64,000 bases of DNA. Source: Dokdonella_A sp963775445 (GTDB lineage Bacteria > Pseudomonadota > Gammaproteobacteria > Xanthomonadales > Rhodanobacteraceae). Where the stretch lies: assembly GCA_963775445.1 (NCBI GenBank), contig CAVZIT010000004.1:682001-746000 (forward strand), read 5' to 3'. Under the pieces are notes generated by a model that saw nothing but the letters and a program-made list of their open reading frames with translations, was not told where the DNA came from and did no database searches. Position numbers and translations under genes: made by a program. Shown here one piece after another: positions 18,150-27,214 of this stretch; the first letter of the stretch is position 1, and the number at the start of each line of letters is the position of its first letter.

Positions 18150-18803
18150 TGATGGCCCCTCATGCGGCTCCATCCAGTCGGCTCCGGAGGAAGTACTTTG
18201 TGTTATCAAACATGGCGACCTGTTCCCACGTGACGCTCGGCGCCGACGGCGTCTGGCGCATCTCGGAGATGTGACGTGTCGATACTCGCATCCTTCATGG
18301 CCGGACTCGTGCTCGCGAGCAACTTTGCCGCGAGTCGACATTGCGTACGACTATTGGATAACAAGAGGCATAAACAATTGCTACATGCTCGGCGCCCTCA
18401 AGTCCAGCGGGTTCAGGAACACCAAACTCGCCGGGCTCAAAGACATTGAGAATGACATGCGCCGTCGGATCAGGGACCTTCCGCGTACGCTGCCAGATTC
18501 GACCATGGTGGGCGGCAACGTTGTTGACGATTAGGTGTTCTTGATGTCCGACATAGAAATTGAGCACCGCCTAAAGGCAAGTGACGTGCCTCAAAGCGGT
18601 CCGCCTTTCCACAAGGATACCGACGCGGGAACGCTGTGTCGGGCTATATCGGGAGAGGAAGCGACGAAATGAATTTTTCCAGGTTAAAAGAGGCTGCTCC
18701 ATGCATCTTTACCTCTCTCGTTCCTCCCAAATTTGTCCGTAGTCACGGCGCCGAGACGCATATCTGATTACGCTGAACGCGTAGATTGCGTCCGAACCCA
18801 GGC
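18150..18803 (+). other. Gene-poor, locally AT-rich stretch
   Basis: I find no recognisable gene in these roughly 650 bp between acyP and the convergent ppk2. The stretch from about 18330 to 18780 is visibly richer in A/T than its surroundings. An open frame (18130-18534, plus strand) has weakly coding-like third positions in its last 50 codons but no recognisable family. It may be a decayed insertion or a lineage-specific island. Confidence 0.5.
18544..18672 (+). CDS. Possible small hypothetical ORF (42 aa)
   Basis: This is an ATG-started frame of 42 codons in the gene-poor region (starts MSDIEIEHRL, ends SGEEATK). A weak TTAGGTG purine patch lies upstream. It encodes a mixed-charge, soluble-looking peptide that I do not recognise. 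It follows the stop of another unassigned open frame by 9 bp. The evidence for expression is only composition and arrangement, so it could be chance. Confidence 0.2.
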   Translation: MSDIEIEHRLKASDVPQSGPPFHKDTDAGTLCRAISGEEATK

Positions 18804-19580
18804 TCAGTAGGGTTCGGGAATCCACAGTTCCGGATTGCCCAGTTTCTCGCGTCGCAGCGAGCCCTTGAGCTTGGGCAGGCGCAACGGCTTGTCAGGTGGC
18901 GTGCGTTCGGGCAGGCGATCGAGCAGGTGCCGGATCAGGTTCAGGCGGCCGCGTTTCTGGTCGTTGAAATCGGCGACGAACCATGGCGCGGCTTCGGTAT
19001 TCGTCGCCTTGAGCATGGTTTCGCGCGCCTTGCCGTAAGCCGCATATTGCTCGCGCGCCTTGAGGTCGATCGGCGAGATCTTCCAGCGCTTGAGCGGATC
19101 AGTCGCGCGCTCGCCGAAGCGTTCTTCCTGTTGTTTCTGGTCGACCGCGAGCCAATACTTCAGCAGGATGATGCCGTCGTCGGTCAGGAGTTTTTCGAAG
19201 ATCGGGCAGTTGACGAGGAATTGGCCGTATTCCGCGGCGGTGCAGAATCCCATGACCTGCTCGACGCCGGCGCGGTTGTACCAGCTGCGATCGAACAGCA
19301 CGAGTTCACCGGCTGCGGGCAGGTGTTCGATGTAACGCTGGAAATACCATTGCGTATGCTCGCGATCATTCGGTTTCGGCAGTGCGACGATACGTGTGTA
19401 GCGCGTATTGAGCGGCTCGCTGATTGCCTTGATCACGCCGCCCTTGCCGGCCGCGTCGCGGCCTTCGAACACGAGCACCACGCGATGGCCGTTGGCGATA
19501 ATCCAGCGCTGCAGATCGACCAGTTGGTCGTGCAAATCCATGAGCGCGTGGTTGTATTTCTGGTGCTTCGGGGATTTCAT
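18804..19580 (-). CDS. ppk2: Polyphosphate kinase 2 family protein
   Basis: This 258-residue PPK2 enzyme uses polyphosphate to phosphorylate nucleotides. It has a Walker A motif in EGRDAAGKGG, the lid-type PKPNDREHTQWYFQRY region and Walker B in LVLFDRSWYNRAGVE, and ends in the typical LPKLKGSLRRE tail. Size and single kinase domain fit class I PPK2 (about 230-300 residues); preference for NDP or NMP cannot be read. It is the last gene of the minus-strand run hemA-prfA-GT41-moaB-ppk2, 13 bp after moaB. Confidence 0.93.
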   Translation of the reverse strand: MKSPKHQKYNHALMDLHDQLVDLQRWIIANGHRVVLVFEGRDAAGKGGVIKAISEPLNTRYTRIVALPKPNDREHTQWYFQRYIEHLPAAGELVLFDRSWYNRAGVEQVMGFCTAAEYGQFLVNCPIFEKLLTDDGIILLKYWLAVDQKQQEERFGERATDPLKRWKISPIDLKAREQYAAYGKARETMLKATNTEAAPWFVADFNDQKRGRLNLIRHLLDRLPERTPPDKPLRLPKLKGSLRREKLGNPELWIPEPY

Positions 19581-19593
19581 GGCCGGGCATCGC

Positions 19594-20118
19594 TCAGGTG
19601 GATTCGTCGAGGCGGGGCATCAAGCCCGCGAGGTTGCATGGTTGCGTGGTCGCATCGAGTTGACTGCGAATCAGCTTTTCCCAAGCCGTCCGGCACGCCG
19701 ATGTGGAGCCCGGGAGGCAGAATACGAAAGTCCCGTTCGCGAGGCCGGCAAATGCGCGCGATTGGAGGCTCGATGTGCCGATTTCCTCATAGCTGATCGC
19801 CCGGAACATTTCGCCGAACCCCGGCATTTCCTTGTCCAGCAGTGGCGCAATGGACTCCGGGGTGGAATCGCGACCGGTAAATCCGGTACCACCGGTGATC
19901 AGGATGCCATGGATTTGTGCGTCGGCAATCCAGCGGGAGACCAGAGCGCGGATCGCATACCGATCGTCCTTGAGAATCGAACGTTCGCCGAGCCGATGTC
20001 CGGCCTGACCGAGCGCGAGCGCGAGAAAATCGCCCGAAGTGTCGTTGTCCGGCGTGCGCGAATCGGACACCGTCAACACGCACAGCGTCAGTGGAACGAA
20101 TTCGGTTGGAGCGCTCAA
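19594..20118 (-). CDS. moaB: Molybdenum cofactor biosynthesis protein B
   Basis: This 174-residue MoaB/MogA-fold protein has the nucleotide/pterin-binding motif ITGGTGFTGRDSTPE at the centre and LPGSTSACRTAWEKLI near the C-terminus, plus LTVSDSRTPDNDTSG at the start. The family adenylates molybdopterin or supports late steps of Moco synthesis. The length fits MoaB. No other Moco gene is present in the window, so its place between ppk2 and a glycosyltransferase is probably positional rather than functional. Confidence 0.92.
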   Translation of the reverse strand: MSAPTEFVPLTLCVLTVSDSRTPDNDTSGDFLALALGQAGHRLGERSILKDDRYAIRALVSRWIADAQIHGILITGGTGFTGRDSTPESIAPLLDKEMPGFGEMFRAISYEEIGTSSLQSRAFAGLANGTFVFCLPGSTSACRTAWEKLIRSQLDATTQPCNLAGLMPRLDEST

Positions 20119-20186
20119 GGTCTATTCCTGGCGTGGCTCGCCGGGAACTTCGCCGGCAATCTGCGCATGATACGCGTGGCGTGTTG

Positions 20187-22286
20187 CTAATCGAGGTGTG
20201 CAGGGCTCTGGCCGCTGCGATGGCGCGCAGCCATCCGCAGCAACAGCGACGAGAAATCCTTTGCGTATCCCTGCATGTCGAACAGGCCATGATCGACCTT
20301 GCGGGAAGCCAGGTCCGCGTGCAACCGGACGCGTAGCTCCGGATCGCGACCTATCTTCACCGCGAGATCGATGAATGCGGAATCGTCCGGCGCATTCATC
20401 GCATCCATGCCCAGATGATGATTGAGGCTCGCGGCGACCCGGCTTGCAAACGTGTCTCCGGCAACGGTCAGCAAGGGGCAACCGGCCCAGAGGGCATCCG
20501 AAGCGGTCGTGTGCGCATTGTAGGGCGTGGTATCGAGAAACAGGCCGGCGTGGCGGTAGCGCGCGAGGTAGTCGCCGTGCGGCAGCTTCGGCATGAACAC
20601 GAGCCGCGCCGGATCGATCGACTTGCTGCGCGCAAATTCGCGGAGCCGTCGGCCGGCATCCTCCGGTCCCGACAACAGCCACAGCACGGAACCGGGCACG
20701 CCGCGCAGGACCGCGAACATGCGCTCCATGCTGGCGCGATTCAACTTGTAACTATTGTTGAAGCAGACGTAGACCATGCCCGTTTCGGGCAATCCGCACT
20801 CGGCACGCGGCGGAGGCGTGCCAACGCGACGCGTCGAATCGGAAGGCTGAAAACAACGCGGCAGCCATGCGACCTGCTCGGAAAAATTCGCGCGCTCGGC
20901 ATCCGGCAGCACGATCCGATCGGCCATCACGTAATCCATCCAGGGCGCACCGGACGTTCCGGGATAGGCGAGCCAGTTGACTTGCAGCGGAGCCGGGCGC
21001 AGAGCGAACAGTTCGGTCATGCCGCCGGCTGCCCAGACCCCCAGATCGACAAGGATCTCGATTTGCGCCGTGCGTACCTTGGCCGCAGCGGCTGCGGCCG
21101 GCAAACCGGCGATATCGTGCCACTGGCATGCACGGTGCAGACGCTGGCTGATGCTGCAGCCATCGTCGGCTTCGCTCGCGAACAGGTGAACCTCGATGGC
21201 GCTCGTCTGCAATGCTTCGATCAACGCGACCATCAGCAGCCCGGTCGGATGTTCCCCGAAGCCGTTGGACACAAACCCCACTCGCAACGGCGCATCAGCC
21301 GGCAAGCGCGCGTGGCGAAAATCGAGGCGGGCGCGCTCCGGGGCCACAGCGGCTTCGACGTGACGCGCGGCATTGACGGCCGCGTGCAGTTGTTCAGCCG
21401 GACTCAAAGGTTCGGCGAGCAGCCCGAATGGCCCGATGTCCGGCGCGCCGTTCGCTATGCATTCGCGAAGTCGTGCCGAGATCGCGGGGAGATTCTCCCA
21501 GTCGCACAGACGACGTTTGACGAACGCCAACTGTCCGAGTGCCGCGCAGCGATCGGGCGCCAGGGCGATTGCGCGCGCGTGCGCTGCGGCGGCTTCGCCA
21601 AGATGATGCTGTTCTTCGGCCATCAGGCCGACCTGATAGGCAAAACGCGCATCCTGTGGCGCGAGTTGGCCGCCTTTGGCGTAGGCAATTCCGGCTTGCG
21701 CGAAATGTTGCTGGGCCGCAAGGACATGCCCGAGTAGCAGCCAGCCTTCCGCTAGTGTCGGCTCGATTCCGAGAGCCTGGCGCACGTGACTGTCGGCGTC
21801 GGCAATAGCGCCCAAGGCCAATTCGCTTGCGGCAAGGTTGAGCCATGCAGCGGTGTAACCCGGCGCGAACCTCGCGCTCGCCGCATAGGCATCGCGCGCT
21901 CCCTGCATGTCGCCACTCGCCCGCCGCGCCGTGCCGAGGCCATTCAAGGTCGCCGGATGCGATGGCGCCAGCGCATGGGCTTTCTCCAACGCATCCACGG
22001 CCGCCCCCGCATCGCCACACGCGAGGGCGGCGCTTCCGAGGTTGCATAGTACTTCGACCGAATCGGGCGCGTTGCGGTGCGCGGCCTCGAGCGTCAATCG
22101 CGCTTCTGCGTTACGGCCGAGGTGGAGCAACGCAATGCCGTGAAAGCGAGCGGCTTCGATCGAGTGCGGAAAGTTCTCTTGAAGGCGGCGTGCGCGTTCG
22201 GCAGCCAGCGCAGCATCGCCATCGGCCAACAGCTCGGCAATGCCATCGAGATCTGCGGTGAGTGCGTCAGGCGAGCTGGGCATCAA
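20187..22286 (-). CDS. TPR-containing GT41 (O-GlcNAc transferase-like) glycosyltransferase
   Basis: This 699-residue protein has about 8-9 tetratricopeptide repeats in the first 300 residues, then a split GT-B catalytic region of GT41 type. The OGT His base region is visible in LRVGFVSNGFGEHPTG. The UDP-contacting Lys lies in LVFMPKLP, and the downstream DTTPYNAHTTASDALWAGCP and GDTFASRVAAS motifs align with those of eukaryotic OGT. Bacterial GT41 homologues such as the Xanthomonas campestris enzyme have known structures but poorly defined substrates. A soluble protein target in the cytoplasm is likely. It starts 9 bp after prfA, in the position where many bacteria carry prmC, the RF methyltransferase gene. 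Confidence 0.9.
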   Translation of the reverse strand: MMPSSPDALTADLDGIAELLADGDAALAAERARRLQENFPHSIEAARFHGIALLHLGRNAEARLTLEAAHRNAPDSVEVLCNLGSAALACGDAGAAVDALEKAHALAPSHPATLNGLGTARRASGDMQGARDAYAASARFAPGYTAAWLNLAASELALGAIADADSHVRQALGIEPTLAEGWLLLGHVLAAQQHFAQAGIAYAKGGQLAPQDARFAYQVGLMAEEQHHLGEAAAAHARAIALAPDRCAALGQLAFVKRRLCDWENLPAISARLRECIANGAPDIGPFGLLAEPLSPAEQLHAAVNAARHVEAAVAPERARLDFRHARLPADAPLRVGFVSNGFGEHPTGLLMVALIEALQTSAIEVHLFASEADDGCSISQRLHRACQWHDIAGLPAAAAAAKVRTAQIEILVDLGVWAAGGMTELFALRPAPLQVNWLAYPGTSGAPWMDYVMADRIVLPDAERANFSEQVAWLPRCFQPSDSTRRVGTPPPRAECGLPETGMVYVCFNNSYKLNRASMERMFAVLRGVPGSVLWLLSGPEDAGRRLREFARSKSIDPARLVFMPKLPHGDYLARYRHAGLFLDTTPYNAHTTASDALWAGCPLLTVAGDTFASRVAASLNHHLGMDAMNAPDDSAFIDLAVKIGRDPELRVRLHADLASRKVDHGLFDMQGYAKDFSSLLLRMAARHRSGQSPAHLD

Positions 22287-22295
22287 CAGTCGCGC

Positions 22296-23378
22296 TCACG
22301 TGCGCGCGGCCAGTGCCTGCAACTGATCGGCACGGTCTTCGCGCGTCAGAGTGTCGATCAGTTCGTCGAGATCGCCGGCGAGGATTTCCGGCAGGCGGTA
22401 CAGCGTGAGGTTCACGCGGTGATCGGTGATGCGGCCTTGCGGAAAGTTGTAGGTGCGAATGCGCCCGCTGCGATCGCCCGAGCCGACCTGAAGCCGCCTC
22501 GATTCAGCGATTTCCGCCGCCTGCTTCGAGCGCTCGTCATCGATGAGGCGTGCCTTGAGCAGCGACAGAGCGCGAGCGCGATTCTTGTGCTGACTGCGCT
22601 CGTCCTGGCACTCGACAACGATGCCGCTCGGCAAGTGCGTGATGCGAATCGCCGAATCGGTCTTGTTGACATGTTGCCCGCCGGCGCCGGATGCGCGAAA
22701 CGTATCGACCTTGAGATCGCCTTCCGCTATCGGAATCTCATCGACTTCGTCGAGCTCCGCGAGAATGGCCACGGTTGCCGCCGAGGTGTGGATGCGCCCT
22801 TGCGACTCGGTCTGCGGCACGCGCTGAACGCGATGGGTGCCGGACTCGAATTTGAGGCGCGAAAAGGCGCCGTCGCCCTCGATGCGTGCGACCACTTCCT
22901 TGAAGCCGCCATGCTCGCCCTCGTGCGCCGAAAGGATCTCCGCCCTCCAGCCGCGGCGCTCGGCGTAGCGCAGATACATGCGCATGAGGTCACCAGCGAA
23001 GAGCGCGGCCTCGTCACCGCCGGTGCCGGCGCGGATTTCGAGGAAGAGGTTGCTTTCGTCGCGCGGATCGGTCGGGATCAGCAGCAGGTTCAGCCGATCG
23101 TCGAGGCGCTCGCGCTCTGATTCGAGCGCTGCAATCTCGGCGCCGGCAAGATCCTTCATTTCGGGATCGTCGAGCAACGCGTTGGCGGACGCGAGCGCGT
23201 GCGTGGCGCGATCGTAATCGGCGAGCGTCCCGGTCAGCGGTGCGAGGCGCGCATGTTCACGCGACAGCTCGCGCAAACGTTGCGGGTGGGCGAGCACTTC
23301 GGCGCTCGCCAGCAGATGTTCGAGTTCCTGCTGGCGTTCTGCAAGCTGCTCAAGCTTGCGCCGGATCGACGGATTCAT
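22296..23378 (-). CDS. prfA: Peptide chain release factor 1
   Basis: This 360-residue RF1 reads UAA and UAG stops. The universal GGQ motif sits in SGAGGQHVNKTDSAI and catalyses peptidyl-tRNA hydrolysis. The stop-recognition tripeptide is P-Q-T (in RVPQTESQG), a variant of the PxT motif that is PAT in E. coli. The RSGRIRTYNFPQGRITDHR segment, shared by RF1 and RF2, is intact. The ATG overlaps the hemA stop by 4 bases. Confidence 0.96.
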   Translation of the reverse strand: MNPSIRRKLEQLAERQQELEHLLASAEVLAHPQRLRELSREHARLAPLTGTLADYDRATHALASANALLDDPEMKDLAGAEIAALESERERLDDRLNLLLIPTDPRDESNLFLEIRAGTGGDEAALFAGDLMRMYLRYAERRGWRAEILSAHEGEHGGFKEVVARIEGDGAFSRLKFESGTHRVQRVPQTESQGRIHTSAATVAILAELDEVDEIPIAEGDLKVDTFRASGAGGQHVNKTDSAIRITHLPSGIVVECQDERSQHKNRARALSLLKARLIDDERSKQAAEIAESRRLQVGSGDRSGRIRTYNFPQGRITDHRVNLTLYRLPEILAGDLDELIDTLTREDRADQLQALAART

Positions 23379-24655
23379 GCGTCCGGTTCGATCGATCCAT
23401 TGCCCGAACCGGCGTCGAACAGCCGTTCGGCGGCACGCAGCAATTCGGCATCGCCGCGCAGCGCGGCCGCACGCAGATTCGCGCTCGGCGCATGCAGCAG
23501 ACGATTGGTCAGGCTGTGGGCAAGATAGGCCAGCGCTTCCTCGGGCGACCTTCCGCGCGCGAGCAGATGTTGCGCCTTGGCGAGCAACTCATCGCGCGTC
23601 GCTTCGGCATCACCACGCAGCGCAACGATCGGATTCTTCAAATCGAGCGCGCGCCACCAGCCCATGAAATTCTCGACCGACAGCTCGATCATCGCTTCGG
23701 CTTCGCGCGCCGCCTGCTGGCGTGAAACCAGATTGTCGTCGATGACGCGCCGCAAATCGTCGATCGTGTAAAGGAACACGTCTTCGAGATCCGCAGTCGC
23801 CGGCTCGATATCGCGCGGCACGCCGAGGTCGACCAGGAACATCGGGCGGCGCAGACGCGCAGCGATCGCCGAGGCCACGAGATCGCGCGTCAGCACCGGG
23901 CGCCGGCTGGCCGTCGACGCGATCACGATATCGGCCTCTGCGAGGTGACGCGGCAGATCGGCGAGCGTGATCGCATAACCGCCGAGTCGTCCCGCCAATG
24001 CCTGCGCATTTTCCAGAGTGCGATTGGCGACAATGAGCTGGCGTACCCTCGCCTCGGTCAGGTGGCGCGCGGCCAGTTCGATCGTCTCGCCGGCGCCGAT
24101 CAGCAGCACGCAGGCCTTGCGAAGATCGGCAAAAACACGCTCGGCCAGTCGCACCGCGGTAAATGCAACCGAGACCGGATTCGCGCCGATGCGCGTGTCC
24201 GAGCGGACCCGCTTGGCGACAGCGAATGTGTTCTGGAAAAGGCGTTCGAGCGGGGCACGCAGGCTGTGCGCCGCGCGTGCCTGCAAGTAGGCGCTCTTCA
24301 CCTGTCCGAGAATTTGCGGCTCGCCGAGCACCATCGATTCGAGTCCGGTCGCCACCCTGAACAGGTGACGGACGGCATCGGCGTCGATATGTCTGTAGAG
24401 GAATTCATCGAAGCTCGCGCCCGTCATTTCCTGATGTCGATGTAACCAGGCGACCGGCGTGGTTTCCGCTCCCGCATCGATCGTGCAGTAGAGTTCGGTG
24501 CGATTGCAGGTGGAGAGGATTACGGCTTCGCGCACACCCGGCTCGGCGGTGAGCTCCGTCAGCGCATTGACCGTTGCGTCGGGGGCAAAGCTGACCCGTT
24601 CACGCAGTGCGAGCGGCGCGGAGAGGTGGTTGAGTCCGACAGTGATCAGGGCCAT
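23375..24655 (-). CDS. hemA: Glutamyl-tRNA reductase
   Basis: This 426-residue enzyme performs the first committed step of C5 haem biosynthesis, reducing glutamyl-tRNA-Glu to glutamate-1-semialdehyde. The catalytic Cys is in ILSTCNRTE, the substrate-binding segment is GLESMVLGEPQILGQVK, and the NADPH domain contains LLIGAGETIELAARHL. I chose ATG 24655, which gives the standard start MALITVGLNH; an in-frame TTG 12 bases earlier is less likely. It is the first gene of the minus-strand unit and divergent from the TPR lipoprotein gene with a 181-bp gap in which no clear promoter stands out. Confidence 0.96.
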   Translation of the reverse strand: MALITVGLNHLSAPLALRERVSFAPDATVNALTELTAEPGVREAVILSTCNRTELYCTIDAGAETTPVAWLHRHQEMTGASFDEFLYRHIDADAVRHLFRVATGLESMVLGEPQILGQVKSAYLQARAAHSLRAPLERLFQNTFAVAKRVRSDTRIGANPVSVAFTAVRLAERVFADLRKACVLLIGAGETIELAARHLTEARVRQLIVANRTLENAQALAGRLGGYAITLADLPRHLAEADIVIASTASRRPVLTRDLVASAIAARLRRPMFLVDLGVPRDIEPATADLEDVFLYTIDDLRRVIDDNLVSRQQAAREAEAMIELSVENFMGWWRALDLKNPIVALRGDAEATRDELLAKAQHLLARGRSPEEALAYLAHSLTNRLLHAPSANLRAAALRGDAELLRAAERLFDAGSGNGSIEPDA

Positions 24656-24836
24656 GCAGGGCGGCAATCGGCTAAGCTAGAGCATCCCTCGTGCGCTCCA
24701 TGCGCTCGCGTCCGGGCGTTGCGAACGGGGCCTTGGATGTTCCCGCAAGCGCGGTCTCCGGCACGCCATCGCGAATTGTGCGGGCGCCCCAGTTCAAGAT
24801 CAAGCAACCACGTATCACGCAACACGCAGGTTCCGC

Positions 24837-26594
24837 ATGATGCATCGGCAGTTTTTTCGGAAAGACAACTATCATGCAACAACGCCATTCGTCGCAGCCG
24901 GCTTGACCGCGCGCGTCGCAGTGTGCGCGCTATCGTTCGCACTGGTGGCGTGCGCGCCGATGACGCCGAGGCGAGGGCCTGCTCAACTTTCCCACGCTTC
25001 GGTGAAGCCGCCGCCTCGCGAGGACGACGTGCTGCTGCAATTGCTGGATGCGCAGTTTGCATTGCAGCGCAACGACCTGGCCTCCGGTGCGCGCGGTTTC
25101 GTTCGCGCTGCCGGGCTGTCGCAGAACGCCGAAATCGCTTCGGAGGCAACGCATCTCGCGTTGGCGGCCAAGGACTGGACGTCGGCCGAGACAGCGCTCG
25201 CGCGCTGGCAAACGCTGGCGCCACACGCCGATGGCTTGCAGCAGGCGCGCGCCTGGATCGCTTTCGGAGAAGGGCGCGCGGACGCGGCGTTCGATGATCT
25301 GGCCGCGCTCGCTGCGCGAACCGACCAGTCGGGATGGCGCCAAATCGCCGAGTTGATGCTGGCCGTCAGCGATCGCAAGGCTGCGTCAGCGATGCTCGCG
25401 CGGTTGGCGACGCCGGATCGACTCGGTTCGAACGCGGCGACCTGGGTCGCGTTGAGCCAGCTGGCATTCAAGCTGGACGACAAGAGATTGGCGCAGCGCC
25501 TGTCGACGGGCGCGGTCCAGCGTTTCCACACGGCGGGCACCTATGCGTGGGCCGCGCATCTCGCGCTCGATGCAGGCAACAAGGGGAAGGCCCGCGCACT
25601 CTACGCCGACGCGCTCTCGAAACGTCCCGATGACGCGCAGCTGCGCAGCGGCTATGCGGCGCTGCTTGCGCAGAGTGGCGACAATGCCGGCGCTGCACGA
25701 GCGCTGGCCGTCGGGCCGCAGGATGATCGGACCTACGGCGCCCGGGCTGCCTATGCGGCGCGCGCCGACAGCAAATCCGACCTCAACATTCTCTATCGCG
25801 AACTCGAGGCGGACAAATCGCCGCGTTCCGATGCGCGCCTTTATCTGCTGGGCCAGGTTGCGGAATTATTGGACCGCCACGACGAGGCGTTGTCCTGGTA
25901 CCGCCAGGTACCGCAAGACAGCGAGCACTGGTTCGATGCGCGTACCCGCGTGTGCGTGGTGCTCGATCATCAAGGCAAGACGGCGCAGGCGTTGGACGAA
26001 CTCCATCGACTGCGCGATGCGGTGGGCGACGACAGCCAGCAACGCGGCGATACCTGGCTCCTCGAAGGCGATCTCCTGGCCCGCCACCAACGTCGTGCGG
26101 ATGCGTTGGCCGTGTATTCCAACGCTCTGCACGCGCTGCCGGATGATTTGCGCCTGTTGTACGCGCGGTCGATGGTTGAAGTCGACATGAACGATATTGC
26201 CGCCGCCGAGCGCGATTTGCGTCGCGTGATCGAACTCAAACCGGACGACGCCGAGGCGCTGAACGCGCTCGGGTACACGCTCGCGGACCAGACCACCCGC
26301 AAACAGGAAGCGCTTGCGCTTATTCAGAAGGCGATAAAGCTCAAACCGGATGAACCGGCAATTATCGACAGCATGGGCTGGGTGCAGTATCGGCTGGGCA
26401 ATTTTGCTGCATCGCTGAAGGAATTGCGTCGCGCATTCGCGCTGCAGCCGGATGCGGAGATCGCAGCCCACCTGGGGGAGGTCCTCTGGGCCGATGGCCA
26501 GCACGCCGAAGCGCGCCGCGTATGGGAAAAGGGAAGCAAGAAGGACGCAAGAAACAAGACGCTGCTCGATACCATCCGGCGGCTGACCACGTGA
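24837..26594 (+). CDS. TPR-repeat lipoprotein upstream of lolB
   Basis: This 585-residue protein has a signal sequence and a lipobox-like LVAC with the Cys near residue 39, followed by Ala-Pro, suggesting an acylated, probably outer-membrane, protein. The rest is helical, with at least 8-10 TPR-like units; the last four are clearest (RADALAVYSNALHALPDD, AERDLRRVIELKPDDAEALN). Similar TPR proteins precede lolB in many gammaproteobacteria. Function is unknown. Its stop overlaps the lolB start codon (GTGA). Confidence 0.85.
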   Translation: MMHRQFFRKDNYHATTPFVAAGLTARVAVCALSFALVACAPMTPRRGPAQLSHASVKPPPREDDVLLQLLDAQFALQRNDLASGARGFVRAAGLSQNAEIASEATHLALAAKDWTSAETALARWQTLAPHADGLQQARAWIAFGEGRADAAFDDLAALAARTDQSGWRQIAELMLAVSDRKAASAMLARLATPDRLGSNAATWVALSQLAFKLDDKRLAQRLSTGAVQRFHTAGTYAWAAHLALDAGNKGKARALYADALSKRPDDAQLRSGYAALLAQSGDNAGAARALAVGPQDDRTYGARAAYAARADSKSDLNILYRELEADKSPRSDARLYLLGQVAELLDRHDEALSWYRQVPQDSEHWFDARTRVCVVLDHQGKTAQALDELHRLRDAVGDDSQQRGDTWLLEGDLLARHQRRADALAVYSNALHALPDDLRLLYARSMVEVDMNDIAAAERDLRRVIELKPDDAEALNALGYTLADQTTRKQEALALIQKAIKLKPDEPAIIDSMGWVQYRLGNFAASLKELRRAFALQPDAEIAAHLGEVLWADGQHAEARRVWEKGSKKDARNKTLLDTIRRLTT

Positions 26595-27214
26595 TCAGGG
26601 CGGCAGAGCTCGGCGGATCGTTCGATTTTCGCGGCGGAATCCTGTTGGCGTTGTTGCTGGGGATCGCGGGATGCGCGGCGCCGCTGGTCAAGTCTGACCG
26701 CGCGCATCTGGAAGCGCAGGATCAGCGTGAACTCGCGCTTGCAGCTCAGCTCGACTGGCGGCTGGAAGGCCGGTTGGCCGTGTCGGACGGTCACGATGGA
26801 GGCAGCGGCACCCTGGAATGGCATCAGCAGGGGGCTCGATTCGAGTTCGAGGTGCATGCACCGATTACCGGAAAGACATGGAAATTGATGGGTGACCCGA
26901 CGCACGCCGTGCTGAGCGGCCTTGCGGCCCGGCCGATCGTTGGCGACAACGCGGGCGCCCTGATCGAGCGGGAACTGGGTTGGCACGTGCCCGTTGCCCG
27001 GCTGACCGCGTGGGTGCGCGGCGCGCGCGCCGAAGGTTCGGCCACGATGACCTTTCGCGGCGACGGCTTGCCGGCCGAAATCGTTCAGGCCGGCTGGACG
27101 GTGCGATACGCCGACTACGATGTCGCGCTTTCGCCGCCACTGCCAACCCGGATATTCGCCAGTCGAGGGCCATATCACGTGCGGCTTTCAGTCCGGCACT
27201 GGTCGACGCAATGA
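26591..27214 (+). CDS. lolB: Outer-membrane lipoprotein receptor LolB
   Basis: This 207-residue LolB receives lipoproteins from LolA in the periplasm and inserts them into the outer membrane. It has its own signal peptide with the lipobox LGIAGC near residue 24. The incomplete beta-barrel region shows the WRLEGRLAVSDG start and the TWKLMGDP and GWTVRYADYD segments typical of the family. The GTG start at 26591 overlaps the previous stop by 4 bases; an upstream ATG would overlap far into the TPR gene. The stop overlaps the ispE ATG by 4 bases. Confidence 0.9.
   Translation: MIRAAELGGSFDFRGGILLALLLGIAGCAAPLVKSDRAHLEAQDQRELALAAQLDWRLEGRLAVSDGHDGGSGTLEWHQQGARFEFEVHAPITGKTWKLMGDPTHAVLSGLAARPIVGDNAGALIERELGWHVPVARLTAWVRGARAEGSATMTFRGDGLPAEIVQAGWTVRYADYDVALSPPLPTRIFASRGPYHVRLSVRHWSTQ

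Noticed and set aside
18295..18567. 90-codon minus-strand frame in the AT-rich island
   Set aside because: No recognisable family and no better coding signal than the plus-strand frame opposite; kept only as part of the described island.
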